From: an uncultured Treponema sp.
GTDB lineage: Bacteria; Spirochaetota; Spirochaetia; Treponematales; Treponemataceae
Direction of reading: 5' to 3'
Length of the DNA stretch: 35,641 bases
Assembly: GCF_946187725.1 (NCBI RefSeq)
Contig: NZ_CAMHSK010000031.1
Location: 1 to 35,641, forward strand
This document shows, piece after piece, positions 20,001 through 24,974 of the stretch. The notes beneath the pieces were generated by a model. That model saw only the letters and a program-made list of their open reading frames with translations. It was not told where the DNA came from and made no database searches. The position numbers were made by a program, and so were the translations under genes. Each line of letters begins with the position of its first letter. Within the stretch, counting starts at the first letter, position 1.

Positions 20001-21282
20001 TTTGGTTACATCTAATTTGCAAGCATGGACATACACTCTTAATAATGGAGCCTTTGCATGGGAAAATGCAAGTAATGGAACTATATACAATCCAAATCGT
20101 GTTCTGAATCCGAAACTTGTAACTGTGCGCAACGATGACAACACTATAAGTTATGTATATGCTACTTATTATGATGCTTCAGAAAAACTTGTAAAATTCC
20201 GTGCAGGTACATATGGTTTAGTTACAAAATATACGCAATATGCAACTTCTACTCGCTTCTCATGGAACAGTAATTATAACCTTTATACGAATAGTGATAA
20301 TTATAATGGAGATTATTATGTTCTTATAGGCGATACATATTATCCATTAAAATATGAAAGCGGGCAATATACTAGACGCTATTCTGTTACCGGCTATACA
20401 GCTAAGCAAACATTTGATTCTGCTGTATATACAAAATCTGAAGAAACTGGACCTTCTGAATCTATTGGTAATTATAGCACCGCTGCTGGTTCGAAAGGTT
20501 CGGCTCCAGGTTATCAAACAATAGCAAGTGGAAGCGCAGCTTCAGTATATTCTGCTCTAGCCGTTGCTTCAGATGGAACCGCCATTGTCTGCTGGTATGA
20601 CAGTACAGAAAAGGCATTAAAGCTTAAGTACAACTCGGATCCTCTCAATGGCGACACATGGAAGGCCGGCGCAGCTACAGACAACAAGACCGAAATCATA
20701 ATCGACTCAGGTCTTGCAGGATGGTATCCAGATATGGTTGTAGATGGTGACGGTGGAATCCATATTGCATACTACGGCGCAAAGAACGGTGACTTAAAGT
20801 ATGCATATCTGACATCTTACACAGACACGGTTGCCGATGTTTGTACTGTAGACAGCTTCCTTTCTGTAGGTACAAGAGCAAGCATTTCTGTAAGTGCAAC
20901 AAAGAAGGGCTTTAAAGTTGGTGATACAACAGTACAGAAATATGTGCCATTCATTTCTTACTACATGGGTGCATTTACCGCAACTCAGACAAGCGTAAGA
21001 ACTGCATGGCCTGTAGCACTCGGCGAGAACGAGTCGGCTATTGATAAGTCAAAAACGCCTAACACCTATGTCGATGGTGCAGTAAATGACCAGTACACAG
21101 GCAGCTGGGAAGTACAGACTCTTCCATTGGATTCTTTCCCATCAGACTACACAATCGGTATCGGTGTAAAGGCAACGGCCACATCAACAGCTGCAGAGAG
21201 AGCTGCCGCCGTCAAAGCCGAGGGCAACATCATCCTTGGTTACGGTACAACCGAAGGTCTCGAAACCGCAAGATTGTACTAA
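5053..21282 (+). CDS. Giant multi-domain Ig-like repeat lipoprotein (~5,409 aa)
   Basis: One uninterrupted frame of about 5,409 residues. The start at 5053 is preferred because GGAGGA lies 4 bases upstream; an earlier in-frame ATG at 5035 lacks one. A lipoprotein signal (SVLALASC, lipobox LASC, lipidated Cys33) indicates export and membrane anchoring. From about residue 40 to 4,350 there are at least 20 Ig-like modules, each opening with a D-(T/N)-x-x-P motif (DTEAPK, DNTPPV, DTTAPT) and many containing a conserved VTDxAGN motif near the end. A duplicated block lies at about residues 1,606-3,006. After about residue 4,800 there is an IPT/TIG-like segment. The C-terminal part has repeats resembling beta-propeller blades (VASDGTAIVCWYDSTEKALK, VDGDGGIHIAYYGAKNGDLK). 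No C-terminal membrane anchor or catalytic domain is seen. A surface adhesin or stalk role is plausible inference. Nucleotides 19650-20570 are far more AT-rich than the rest. Confidence 0.9.
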   Translation: MKKVRNGNVVFSKISKLVGKGLLALSVLALASCGENSGLGSSVDTEAPKLSISYPPAASEVRGAFVLAGTCSDDKGVSSVKVRVTNLDTNEIVYKDLPATVVNSLTWNINLNEKLDLKDGKYKLDAVAYDNSGRSSGESSLQIEIDNTPPVFIISKPGVVKSTYKAKNSLSKYGSVFTIEGTIADDHTIASMDVEIFDADGNPVASEPYTEEEISTTGGTSVTIARYVAEGTDVVNKRYSEMYSSESVPEDANGNKTYFCRVTVSDSAKTYNTPGDSGVKGGNSTSNVYIYDDIYDKYLSAKNGGAGLSAKDLLAVLKGSTTDEELNKTAARAVSVAEVEGMLSDYARDTSASDTSLAFSINPNADPTYTISGFQLKYSDEDSSKIATISKGMGEQNLTVIVSAGLDQVNVDPASIKVWVKEISSGSTVLSNDELRAKIAALVSKVKEIENDAKIETEAKKEKLAALESDEAYGWKLIIDNSDDTNPSEATVTVSSNLPGDNYVKQDSTYAIVVTGYDKDKIDLSQKTLYGFKGAVSAVRPNVSFSSPANLSYFASSKYNAESSSDSDKLQFTGIAVENNVGMALKSLEATLSVTDEITGKEIDGATLSVTINGDSEHNWTDVKGFTCVHDSVKNVDTWTFTPSECEGYSKVMTETEGLMRMYTLKVKATGAGSANLSEEASLSVHIDTTKPEVLLSSITPSVSGEEYFGGTDKNTYVNGTITVKGNVTEQNLSEVTYDIWASTKLDKELSAEDSILAGVSEYLDYLKNEKDYKSDLVIDGSLGKVYQINQSFPTGLLTQYFIHNEKIDADKPIKVRIVVSAKDTVGNVGSYSSYDMNGDSDFIVYQETDRPKITFGNANTTITDKNGVKIGTNLFGTTNNNKLSISVVDDDYIAEIKAYVYKVDEDEPFVTGSTFPKKTTASWNYTLPSDEGKYFIEVEAYDYVTTDVSINETGKAATGKFCVAVDSGTPSIEISSPTAGSYQRETIAVSGTVSKAGTTITGELVQVITTEEDGKTKTEEKKVADAVISTVAVSAYDSGNKLCTWTGTAKLPSNASGTYKLVYAATDIYEQTSSTSKSFSVDITAPSFALSTEDKTIFTKEDVYTAKGTISDGVNTSGIKGFYYSLEEPAVESDSYKLFKADGKTLVSGWNVAAVAATTTTGEYTWTANVDLTGISSVDGTEAHTVYFAVVDEAGNVSLISMNADSSSLKVTRDTEAPVTTLLGTGLKKPAKDSEGDAGDKDEIGNLILPENSELSASITYYVGGYGSDGTYSLSGTVTEASGSFTVKLDGDPATVNPETKEWTITGKTVDGTYAHEIVVEDEAGNKTTQKINVIRDTVEPTFIVSNNTTDRTALVINKVITEENSNYSTADGKHYYLLSGKWQDTTSGTKKLQYRVSPKHSTEGGVEVYTEGWSEWRNVEEAPESTAETSWSVKVPMSEGYGIGAGVGLEGRAIDAAGNISVAVADKDASGNINDNATEHKGLTLDFSVPSIEKTSGDVPAYIKQGETLSVTGKYGDKFSVEKVECVAKLNGEVVASGTKGYTFLKTDSTPIIVPGSDYLLVLGGTFSITLDPSAGESEGKWTFEVTVTDRAGRSTKLETITTFVDTVKPVWNDAALSVNKAPYSYTDENTHTWYKSLSMPFAGKYAEAGSGIDHVDYTITQADSAVQNVTDRLGTVVEKDDGVATGFETFSANLGEFSSKMDGNAALYNTVRFVAVDKAGNESDPKELRIYLDTESPELACTNDATESTNGSKDIVAKGTYKDDSSGVKSVKLELTYTDGNNVKHSVELGTNSETKVEAQLTEGANWTYTIPASKLGTNTYAVKATVEDVAGNSVTSTIFNIQSDKEPPVFNTPTVTTTSTKYKVYKPDQNVETYYLNNTEVGKTFTISGIATDNFDIATVELTLSGTKNGVAETKNLSTNSGIYTFSGIDLTGWTGSVTATLVAKDKAGNTNTTKFDVNGAIQEEPDTTKELKLTLNFDTEAPEGKHDTDSEGADKIFRVGLSDNATGTDALNTNVGDKYSSLTWGNSKAVNVRGFFDDNSASGVSIVYYKVIAKGTNTLTEDALAEKATNFKANYDKSEKSDTNGYTGYFMPLSANETKTVYFKNGTADESASITSNFNTLLSGFDEGHNYLLLVAVDNVGNAALDSVKYDIQIDMNQPTLTPTSNATQVTNGAAPVKADGICGDTGSGVKDVSIEVSYFENSQTSTPTTFELPATLTDSNAKWNISIPGEKFPVDSDYTVKATVTDNAGNSYTTTVFNIQVDKTPPEFNTPTVKTTSTKYSVYNADTDTDINSNTYFVNPEDGTFEISGVASDNFGVGTVELSISGTKNGAAITLPAEDASDEVKASYKKTNGVFSFDNIDLSGWTGTAVATLTVTDKAGNKNTTKFENGAIQSVPDTNKELKVILNIDTTAPAGRHALDDFNKDLFFRIGSYDNDDISSSHDLWNSNLDEDVGGKYAKNTWSKSKTIKVRGLIEDNDGGSEVKMIYYKVVKSSGTTMDETALRTLAENFLANYNKSEKNNADGYTGYFAPLSANVNKRVFFTSSTGKIARKVMNDAGTGAVDAQDSTITGNDKTIYEVENATKISDTRYYATIPTNYDATLSGFGLGTNYLILVAEDNVGNAALDSVIVDSQVFSNASLNVDEETPEISSDQSGTQYTNGSKNIDLAGEVTDAASGVNGVTIEVTKVVENTKTVIAAAGGNATTKNDSTWNYTINGATLKNSLAANESNVSFAVKAYATDKAQNEKSINVCNIQFDTTPPAFKTPSVATDSTTGNKVNKPDENADVFYINNSNGNTFTISGVATDNIEVESVELSISGKKSDGTDITLPSNTEIDKYKKASGVYSFEELDLKDFDGSKANIKATLKVTDIAGNSITKDITLKCDTTKPFFVADTDTNYFKVDGKRLSTTNWFNKSTLSFEGNLSDEGGSGIDYVEYTITKAGESPSEPDNISTSGTFKANLGEFITKIGTDGTAVANTVSLVAVDKVGNRGTAKTVSIYYDGEMPNATAEDSSVTIYINKEGTIASVSGTATDNASGIASVVINLNDKEIVKTTVSNTDYGTLTLGDASYDSTEKLWSRTWSVANIAVDKLSIFGTGDADKAYSLDAVVTDNAGNSYTVKNLRTVMLDTTAPTVTLNAPTDADKTSTDREINGKIDLSGTITDGNTLPTTAITGIQVSKGTVSGTGDITWEKVGGTGTDKDDEKWTDLTGLTLSGNYTFEAKDFVTTNLDDNTFYKLRAVATDQAGNVGYSPDYVAATDSAGEQGVLVKVSQDSDRPILNFNNIEYSSTLSTFLLRHGTRAQVTGRIEDDDDDGKTVIKKIIVSATEYTGADGETVPTNLLGNEAAVEKVLANGDFTIEPTNTADGTKTFYIYIEDNGGKKYWTSYTSVAGSVTTNDKLQNPKIKVKGERKKEWDEKEFTYKSDSKNPTMGVGKGLPYASNADGATVATDSLGNTFATNNDNSNLNASFIVGGTDRRYVKFYFTGTDASGIASMSATFTKTETDESTTPPTSTTRTLATLSTPSEWTGTQDETVAEWTTAVLDTNDPETENNKPKSWGTGQISVSVTIIDRVGNENTSTYSFMADNTAPNIDISKPESGSHETQAVTIAGTAYDEGGADTDTIKWAICDAEHAGLTDQTAIKDNLTWNKFMKTGKTAKNWEFDFDDSGVTDAEKQAKTTFANGNPLLDIFDNTTYATPVDGVYPLKVYLMATDKIGNFTITTDYIINHDPAADRPQLTFSYPTTKDYTADTTTQKLAATLGGIIRASGQSLIPLGTATTKEVYFQLVQESATSFTKDYVSGLEYEDSTTHETKKVYTIVTAADILGSEYTKITGEENAETKAELLRKYGFTSESDMTSWWGIKANGSASWNFSINEHDELDTGSTPNLIKVRVCGVNSNNKFGAWSDGDDIIHIRVAEGVPEFTYSVAQFNDTPVINSTPTIEQTYTADMYLKGKWYIVITAEDDTLIKTMEATEGATSVIGVVSETIPATGKKTVKMIVPMSEESGNHQYTVTAKDENGNTSKMPFSVNIDNTAPTLANIKSSEATFSNASGATYTTNTIENSDGYFTLSGESVDEDSGVEYVAFYYMREKGTPTEADKNAGKNHVIFDPLNPNAVVADEDDETTQNVDETDAYRNARVKMDDLKERTITQGTTSYHLYAKKVTGSMPATNQFASSTELDLNHVRVGGLIEIGGTDATAAVGSTPATSGTSGVYKKITAIGADKKTVTFEGNLPDKTQTTAYFPIAQVIDANNGQNRQESNTGNYVGKFKFDDNKDDGDGMPESFNKAGSLWTWDATIYSNNMPDGPVSLVVLAFDKAGNVSGETYLATVSNNAPRLAKVYLGTDLNHSGSYSDGEFETYNIAAKSGANEKLYTITTAGYTEYAKDSANKWQPTDSTRGSFTVKNKLAVLPEIVGGNGEINLVFNAADSTTGTDGKQIGTAVGKTATIASTDSDKHDIIGDYWELSSALGGDAAAHKVSFTFWDSTEMTTSGTDSLYAFLRVNDLVVAQNDSVQPNVVVSKFDWKQAGGGTYIDESTRKDVYKNNIFYAYRDEEKTEDGKTVVTRTYEDSPLGHIELEDDWKETATYEGRDSETNATLKKEYDGDPKVSGKIVVRGTAYDETLLGSLSFYMSDFDSSSATAPITLATYGSSGWNTNTIGTGNSAKAATMADNYYEVTVTDEYLDQTGHKVNWEVAIDTAHLTNTTKVDAVFAVIAHDAAYASATTDADKKKHTSAERTATEDAGIATQHRPSYQMDVVPYIMGISTSLDGAYSSDPTAYSRSALGVYPVLRGEEGIIVTGFNLKASATPTVSLGSVTSSSKDSITLSIPAAATSGDFDVTVSSVQSLNNKNSVAVEYNKEPNSSNNLILNNRRCFYVWGNSHKTIDATLDSTIRYPTFRVGPSGEEVFSFDLGGDMTYLYKNETPYLVGTSFTQWYDTAVSVDNKGNLYGVALNGDNAANGSKAFDANARFHFYPLVTSNLQAWTYTLNNGAFAWENASNGTIYNPNRVLNPKLVTVRNDDNTISYVYATYYDASEKLVKFRAGTYGLVTKYTQYATSTRFSWNSNYNLYTNSDNYNGDYYVLIGDTYYPLKYESGQYTRRYSVTGYTAKQTFDSAVYTKSEETGPSESIGNYSTAAGSKGSAPGYQTIASGSAASVYSALAVASDGTAIVCWYDSTEKALKLKYNSDPLNGDTWKAGAATDNKTEIIIDSGLAGWYPDMVVDGDGGIHIAYYGAKNGDLKYAYLTSYTDTVADVCTVDSFLSVGTRASISVSATKKGFKVGDTTVQKYVPFISYYMGAFTATQTSVRTAWPVALGENESAIDKSKTPNTYVDGAVNDQYTGSWEVQTLPLDSFPSDYTIGIGVKATATSTAAERAAAVKAEGNIILGYGTTEGLETARLY
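9867..14080 (+). repeat. Nested module duplication inside the giant gene (D-C-A-B-C-A-B-C-A-D)
   Basis: By reading the translation, four module types recur. D (GSGIDxVxYTIT ... ANLGEF) begins near 9867 and 13720. C (TNGSKDI-like, GSGVKxVxxEV, ending FNIQ or CNIQ) begins near 10255, 11526 and 12993. A (PPxFNTPTV/PPAFKTPSV, FxISGxAxDN) begins near 10591, 11851 and 13335. B (APxGxH, VRGxxxD, GYTGYFxPLSAN, NVGNAALDSV) begins near 10995 and 12289. The order implies successive duplication of a C-A-B unit of about 1.3-1.5 kb. The second B is longer by an insert of about 40 residues. Confidence 0.8.
19650..20570 (+). other. AT-rich segment with foreign codon use inside the giant gene
   Basis: Hand counts give 57 G+C in 180 bases at 20221-20400 (32%), against 90 in 180 at 18901-19080 (50%). 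The segment uses many ATA, TTA and AAT/TAT codons that are rarer elsewhere in the gene. Normal composition resumes by about 20600. The frame stays open across both edges. It is compatible with a recombined or horizontally acquired domain cassette. Confidence 0.7.
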
Positions 21283-21288
21283 CCCAAA

Positions 21289-21323
21289 CCAAAGCACCTG
21301 CCGTAAAAAAGCAAGTGCTTTGG
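21289..21323 (+). terminator. Hairpin 1 after the giant gene
   Basis: CCAAAGCAC at 21289-21297 pairs perfectly with GTGCTTTGG at 21315-21323, and TGC/GCA can extend the stem. It starts 6 bases after the stop codon. There is no following U-run, so intrinsic termination is uncertain. Confidence 0.45.
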
Positions 21324-21327
21324 CAGC

Positions 21328-21355
21328 TTTCCCTTGCCATCGATGGAAAGGGAAA
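21328..21355 (+). other. Hairpin 2 after the giant gene
   Basis: TTTCCCTT at 21328-21335 pairs with AAGGGAAA at 21348-21355, and the loop itself holds the palindrome CCATCGATGG. This is the second of three stems in a row. Confidence 0.5.
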
Positions 21356-21361
21356 ATCAAG

Positions 21362-21399
21362 CAGCCCGCAAGCGCGATTTGCATCGCTCCTGCGGGCTG
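21362..21399. terminator. Hairpin 3, possible shared terminator between convergent genes
   Basis: CAGCCCGCA (21362-21370) pairs perfectly with TGCGGGCTG (21391-21399), with AGCG/CGCT extending inward. It is followed by GTTGTTGT on the plus strand and lies between the convergent giant gene and nuclease gene, so it could stop transcription from either side. Confidence 0.5.
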
Positions 21400-21430
21400 T
21401 GTTGTTGTATGCTTCTATGTAAACTTAGCA

Positions 21431-22090
21431 TTATCCGTGTTGTATGGATGCGACATTCGCCGTAATTTCGCGGACCCGCTCAACGAACTCTATGTAATGA
21501 TACAACGACTCGCATTTTTTTTGAAGACTTTCATTGTGATTTTTATTGATGTTTATCACGGTCGCAGTCCATTCAAATTCGCCGGAATTGTCGGGAATCT
21601 CGAATGCGTCTGAAAGGTGGTATTTCAATTCGTCCGGAAGTTCTTTTTTGCCGTTGTAGAATACGATGAATCTTGGGGATGGAATCTTTATTAGTGAGCT
21701 GCCGAAAATGTCGCGCTTCTGTCGTTTGACTTCGTTCTGATAAAGCTGCCCGAAGTACATGAGCCCTCTTAACGGCATGTTCGGGTTTACGGTTGACTGG
21801 TGTTCGAAGAGATTCATCTGCGAGTCGAGTAGAAAAGACAGGTCGTTTTTCATCGTGAGGTAGATTACATTCTCGATTGTCGTGATTCGTAAATCATCGA
21901 TGTTCGTGTAGTTTTTCCTGCTCAGGGCATTGTACAGCGACAAGAGCCACCGTTTGCTCCGTTCGTCCTTGCCACTGTAGATGATGCGGAAAAGGCTGTC
22001 CTTGTAGGTGCGGTTCGTCGCGATGCCGTTAAATCCGGGGATTTCAATGTGCGTGACATCGTTGTTTTGGGGGAGAAATTCTTTTGACAT
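21431..22090 (-). CDS. Rpn-family PD-(D/E)XK nuclease / putative transposase, C-terminally short
   Basis: The 219-residue protein matches the recombination-promoting Rpn nuclease family: TYKDSLFRIIYSGKDERS, then LSLYNALSRKNYTNIDDL, then IENVIYLTMKNDLSFLLDSQ with the EHQS catalytic E-x-Q and NPNMPLRGLMYFGQLYQ. These proteins are thought to nick or cleave DNA during RecA-independent recombination. The start at 22090 is set by AGGAGC 7 bases upstream; an open extension into the neighbouring gene is ignored. Family members are usually about 290-330 residues and continue after the EFVERVRE helix. Here the frame ends soon afterwards (ANVASIQHG), so the gene appears 3'-truncated and may be decaying. 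It is cut off from the upstream operon by a terminator. Confidence 0.8.
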   Translation of the reverse strand: MSKEFLPQNNDVTHIEIPGFNGIATNRTYKDSLFRIIYSGKDERSKRWLLSLYNALSRKNYTNIDDLRITTIENVIYLTMKNDLSFLLDSQMNLFEHQSTVNPNMPLRGLMYFGQLYQNEVKRQKRDIFGSSLIKIPSPRFIVFYNGKKELPDELKYHLSDAFEIPDNSGEFEWTATVININKNHNESLQKKCESLYHYIEFVERVREITANVASIQHG

Positions 22091-22155
22091 AAAAGCTCCT
22101 ATGTTTTTCTTGATTTGAGAATCCAACATGGAGCAAGGACCGAAGCGATAAAATT

Positions 22156-22182
22156 TGCCCCAAAAAAATAAATTCTGGGGCA
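22156..22182 (-). terminator. Terminator-like hairpin closing the nitrogenase-like operon
   Basis: Six bases after the NifK-like stop, TGCCCCA and TGGGGCA form a 7-bp perfect stem (22156-22162 with 22176-22182). On the minus strand AATTTTATC follows. It marks the probable operon end. Confidence 0.6.
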
Positions 22183-22188
22183 GTGTGC

Positions 22189-23454
22189 TTAGAAATGATT
22201 GTACAAATCTTCCACGAGGGAAATTGCGCCGTGCGTGCCGACATGCGAGCGGTTCAAAATCTCTTTGTCGAGGCATGGATTTGATGTGATTGCGAAAAAT
22301 GCGTTGAGTTTTTGGGCGATTTTCTTTTCGTAGGAGCTTCCCATGAAAAGCGTTACCTTTCCGTCGTATTTTTTGGCAATTTGCTCGATTTCGTACACAT
22401 CGTTTTCAAAGTAAACATCGGCTTTTCGTGGGCAGTCAAGATTCTGAATCTCATCGCGGATTTTATCCTTGTCTTTTTCGTAGACCGAATCTGTAAGAAT
22501 CACTGCGAGCGGAATGTGGCCATGGACATTTACCAGAAAGCGGGCGATTCCGAGCGCTTTTGCACTTTCACCGACGAGAATGAACCTGTGCCGTTCAAAA
22601 TTTCCGAAAAGTGAATCCAGATATTCGTAAACATAAAGTTCTTCTTCGTGTGCGGCTTTTTCTGCGAGTTTTTTGTCGATTCCGAGCTTTTCTGCGATGA
22701 TTTTCAAGAATGCGGCCGTATCTTTTGGTCCGACCGGCCAGCCGTTCAAGGTGAGCGTTTCAATTCCGAAGGTGTGCTTGTAATACGCATCGACATTTTT
22801 TGCTAGCCACGGTGAAAGATTGATGTTGAGCGCGGCATTTCCCGAATTCTTGAGCTGCTCGATTCCGTCACGGCGGATAAAGAAGGTGTTCGCTTTTACG
22901 CCGATTTTTGCAAGAATTCTTGTGATTTCCTCAAAATCGCCGCGCAAAGTGATGTCCGAGCTTGGCGGCTGTCCGTAGATGTTAACCAAAAGCGGATCGG
23001 TTTTCGTCTTTCTGGCAAGTGCCCTAACTGTTGCCAGAAGTGCCATGTTGTAGCCTGTGTAAGTGTCGCCCCTGAATCCTGCAGTATCAATGCTTGTGAT
23101 TGGGTATGGGGAATCTGTGAATTCTGAGACAACGCTTTCGACATCATCTCCGTTGATTCCCATTGAACAGCCTGTCAGAACGGCGTAGTAATCTCCGTCC
23201 ATGATTTCAAGGCTGCCTTTGATTGTCTCGCGGAGTCTTTGCGTGCCGCCGAATACGACTTCTTTTTCATAGGCGTTTGAGCTTGGCAGTCCGTGGTAGC
23301 CTCCGAGATAATAAAGATTCGTGCGGCTTGATGCTTGCATTGAGCATCCAGGACTTGCGTGCAAAATCGGAATTGCACGGTAAATGTTTCCTATTACATC
23401 AAGTGCACCGTGCAGGGAGCACAAATTTCTTGGTCTTTCTATACATTTTTCCAT
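22189..23454 (-). CDS. Nitrogenase component-1-type protein, beta (NifK-like) subunit
   Basis: The 421-residue protein belongs to the nitrogenase component 1 superfamily (NifD/K/E/N, BchN/B, Mar). By manual alignment with Azotobacter NifK, Cys12 (NLCSLHGAL) matches beta-Cys70, Cys37 (LHASPGC) matches beta-Cys95 and Cys96 (LTGCSMGINGDDV) matches beta-Cys153, so all three P-cluster ligands on this subunit are present. EKEVVFGG and the SIDTAGFRGDTYTGY segment are further family signatures. It should form an alpha2beta2 complex with the upstream NifD-like protein and carry electrons from a NifH-type reductase not encoded here. The start at 23454 has AGAGGA 8 bases upstream, and the NifD-like stop is 33 bases away. 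It is shorter than true NifK (about 520 residues), lacking the long N-terminal extension. The substrate is unknown. Confidence 0.85.
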   Translation of the reverse strand: MEKCIERPRNLCSLHGALDVIGNIYRAIPILHASPGCSMQASSRTNLYYLGGYHGLPSSNAYEKEVVFGGTQRLRETIKGSLEIMDGDYYAVLTGCSMGINGDDVESVVSEFTDSPYPITSIDTAGFRGDTYTGYNMALLATVRALARKTKTDPLLVNIYGQPPSSDITLRGDFEEITRILAKIGVKANTFFIRRDGIEQLKNSGNAALNINLSPWLAKNVDAYYKHTFGIETLTLNGWPVGPKDTAAFLKIIAEKLGIDKKLAEKAAHEEELYVYEYLDSLFGNFERHRFILVGESAKALGIARFLVNVHGHIPLAVILTDSVYEKDKDKIRDEIQNLDCPRKADVYFENDVYEIEQIAKKYDGKVTLFMGSSYEKKIAQKLNAFFAITSNPCLDKEILNRSHVGTHGAISLVEDLYNHF

Positions 23455-23487
23455 AATCAAAATCCTCTAATCTGTGTAATCTGTGCT

Positions 23488-24963
23488 TTATTCTTTCGGG
23501 AGTTCCAGATAACTGAACGCGTCCTTTTTATACCATTCTTCGCGGTAGGCGTTTTTCGAGAACTGCGAGACATTTTTATTGAAGTTATTGTTGTCGAGTG
23601 CATCCTCAATCTTTCGTCCAAGATACAAAACTCCCCTGTAGCCGAAAGTCGGGCGTTTTGAATCGAGGATGTGGAATGAAGGAATCCCAAGCCGGCTTAC
23701 CCAGTTCGACATTCCGATAAAGACATCAGGCTTGAATTTTTTGAGAAGGTTGACCTGCTCGTAAGGCTGCATGTCGGCGATGTTAACAAGAAAGTCAGAG
23801 CCGTGAAGTTCTTCGAGCCGTTTGAAATCATCGATATACGCTTCGTCGTAATATGGTGTGTGCATGCACAGAAGTTTCATTCCGTAGTCACCGATTAAAG
23901 TGGCTGCTGCAAAGCCTCGTCCTGTTCCCGCCGTGAGGCACGCTTTGAGGCCGTCGGTCTTCTTTTTGATTCGCTCAACTTCTTCGCGGACTGCGGCACT
24001 TTCGGATTCGATGAAGGCTTCTGCTTCTTTTTCCTTGCCGGCTAGTTTTGCGATTGCTCTGAGCCAGCGGTTTGTGCTTCGGCTTCCAATCGGCATATTT
24101 GTTACTGCGTAAGGAATTCCGTATTTTTCGTTTAAGAATTTGATGTAGGAATCTCCGAAAATCTGGCACACTGAAATATTGTATTCCGCGGCAGGAATTT
24201 TCATGATATCCTCATAAGTCGCATTGTAGGGAAGGATATTTGCTTCAAGACCGATTGCCTTTAACATCCGCTTCATTTCCTGCTGGTCTGCCCAGCTCAG
24301 AGAATGAGTTGCAAAAAGATTGATTAAGCCTTTCTGTTTTGGCGGATGTGCATCTCGAATCACATAATTCTGGAGTGTTGCCAGGGCAAGGTCGTAGCCT
24401 GTTGCATGATTTCGGCTCTTAAAACCTTCGCAATGAACCGGTGCAAAAAGAATGTCTTTTCCTTCCCGAAGTCGGTATTTCTTTTCCATGCGCTCGGCAA
24501 CGGCATCAATGTCATCTCCGATAATCGCCGCAGCACATGAGGAAAGAATGAACACGATTTTCGGATTGTAGCGCGCGACTGCCTTTTCAATAGTCTCTTC
24601 AAGTCGTTTTTCGCCGCCCAAAATGACTTCTTTTTCTCCAAGAGCTGATGAAATCACATGGCTGTCAGGGGCATCGTCACGGCCACGGTGATGCTTGTAA
24701 ACATTCAGCCTGTCAATCGCACCGAATGAAGCACAGCCAGAGCAGCCAAGCGGGGAATGAATAATCATAACCGTGTCCTGCAAGGAAACGAGCGCGTTCA
24801 TGCTGTTTACCTGCACGCACTGAATTCCCTGCTCAAAGGTACGGTGTGCGTTTTTTAGACAGTGAGCCTGTGCCTTTTCGCGTAACTCCCCTGATTTTCC
24901 AATCTGAACATCGGCAAAACCTGGATGGCTGTCGCGTATTGTATCTTGAATCTGCTTTTGCAT
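23488..24963 (-). CDS. Nitrogenase component-1-type protein, alpha (NifD-like) subunit
   Basis: The 491-residue protein aligns by eye with NifD along most of its length. Cys49, Cys74 (IHSPLGC) and Cys143 (SSCAAAIIGDDI) match P-cluster Cys62, Cys88 and Cys154. Cys266 (SVCQIFGDSYIKFLNEKYGIP) and His431 (GIPSFHILDS) match the active-site cofactor ligands Cys275 and His442. The position of NifD His195, important for N2 reduction, is Tyr190 (CEGFKSRNHATGY). This argues for a catalytic metallocluster enzyme rather than a scaffold, and against classical N2 fixation. It starts only 11 bases after the ABC ATPase stop, and its GAAGGA ribosome-binding site overlaps that stop, so the two are translationally coupled. 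Methylthio-alkane reductase-like or an undescribed reductase are possible; CfbD and BchN are less likely because they lack this ligand set. Confidence 0.85.
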   Translation of the reverse strand: MQKQIQDTIRDSHPGFADVQIGKSGELREKAQAHCLKNAHRTFEQGIQCVQVNSMNALVSLQDTVMIIHSPLGCSGCASFGAIDRLNVYKHHRGRDDAPDSHVISSALGEKEVILGGEKRLEETIEKAVARYNPKIVFILSSCAAAIIGDDIDAVAERMEKKYRLREGKDILFAPVHCEGFKSRNHATGYDLALATLQNYVIRDAHPPKQKGLINLFATHSLSWADQQEMKRMLKAIGLEANILPYNATYEDIMKIPAAEYNISVCQIFGDSYIKFLNEKYGIPYAVTNMPIGSRSTNRWLRAIAKLAGKEKEAEAFIESESAAVREEVERIKKKTDGLKACLTAGTGRGFAAATLIGDYGMKLLCMHTPYYDEAYIDDFKRLEELHGSDFLVNIADMQPYEQVNLLKKFKPDVFIGMSNWVSRLGIPSFHILDSKRPTFGYRGVLYLGRKIEDALDNNNFNKNVSQFSKNAYREEWYKKDAFSYLELPKE

Positions 24964-24974
24964 ACATTTTCCTT

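Noticed and set aside
22091..22276. N-terminal extension of the Rpn nuclease into the NifK-like gene
   Set aside because: It crosses the operon terminator, its residues resemble no nuclease domain, and AGGAGC marks the later start.
22189..24963. Calling the pair nifD and nifK for nitrogen fixation
   Set aside because: The His195 equivalent is Tyr, the beta subunit is short, and no nifH/B/E/N lies in the window; a nitrogenase-like reductase is the safer call.
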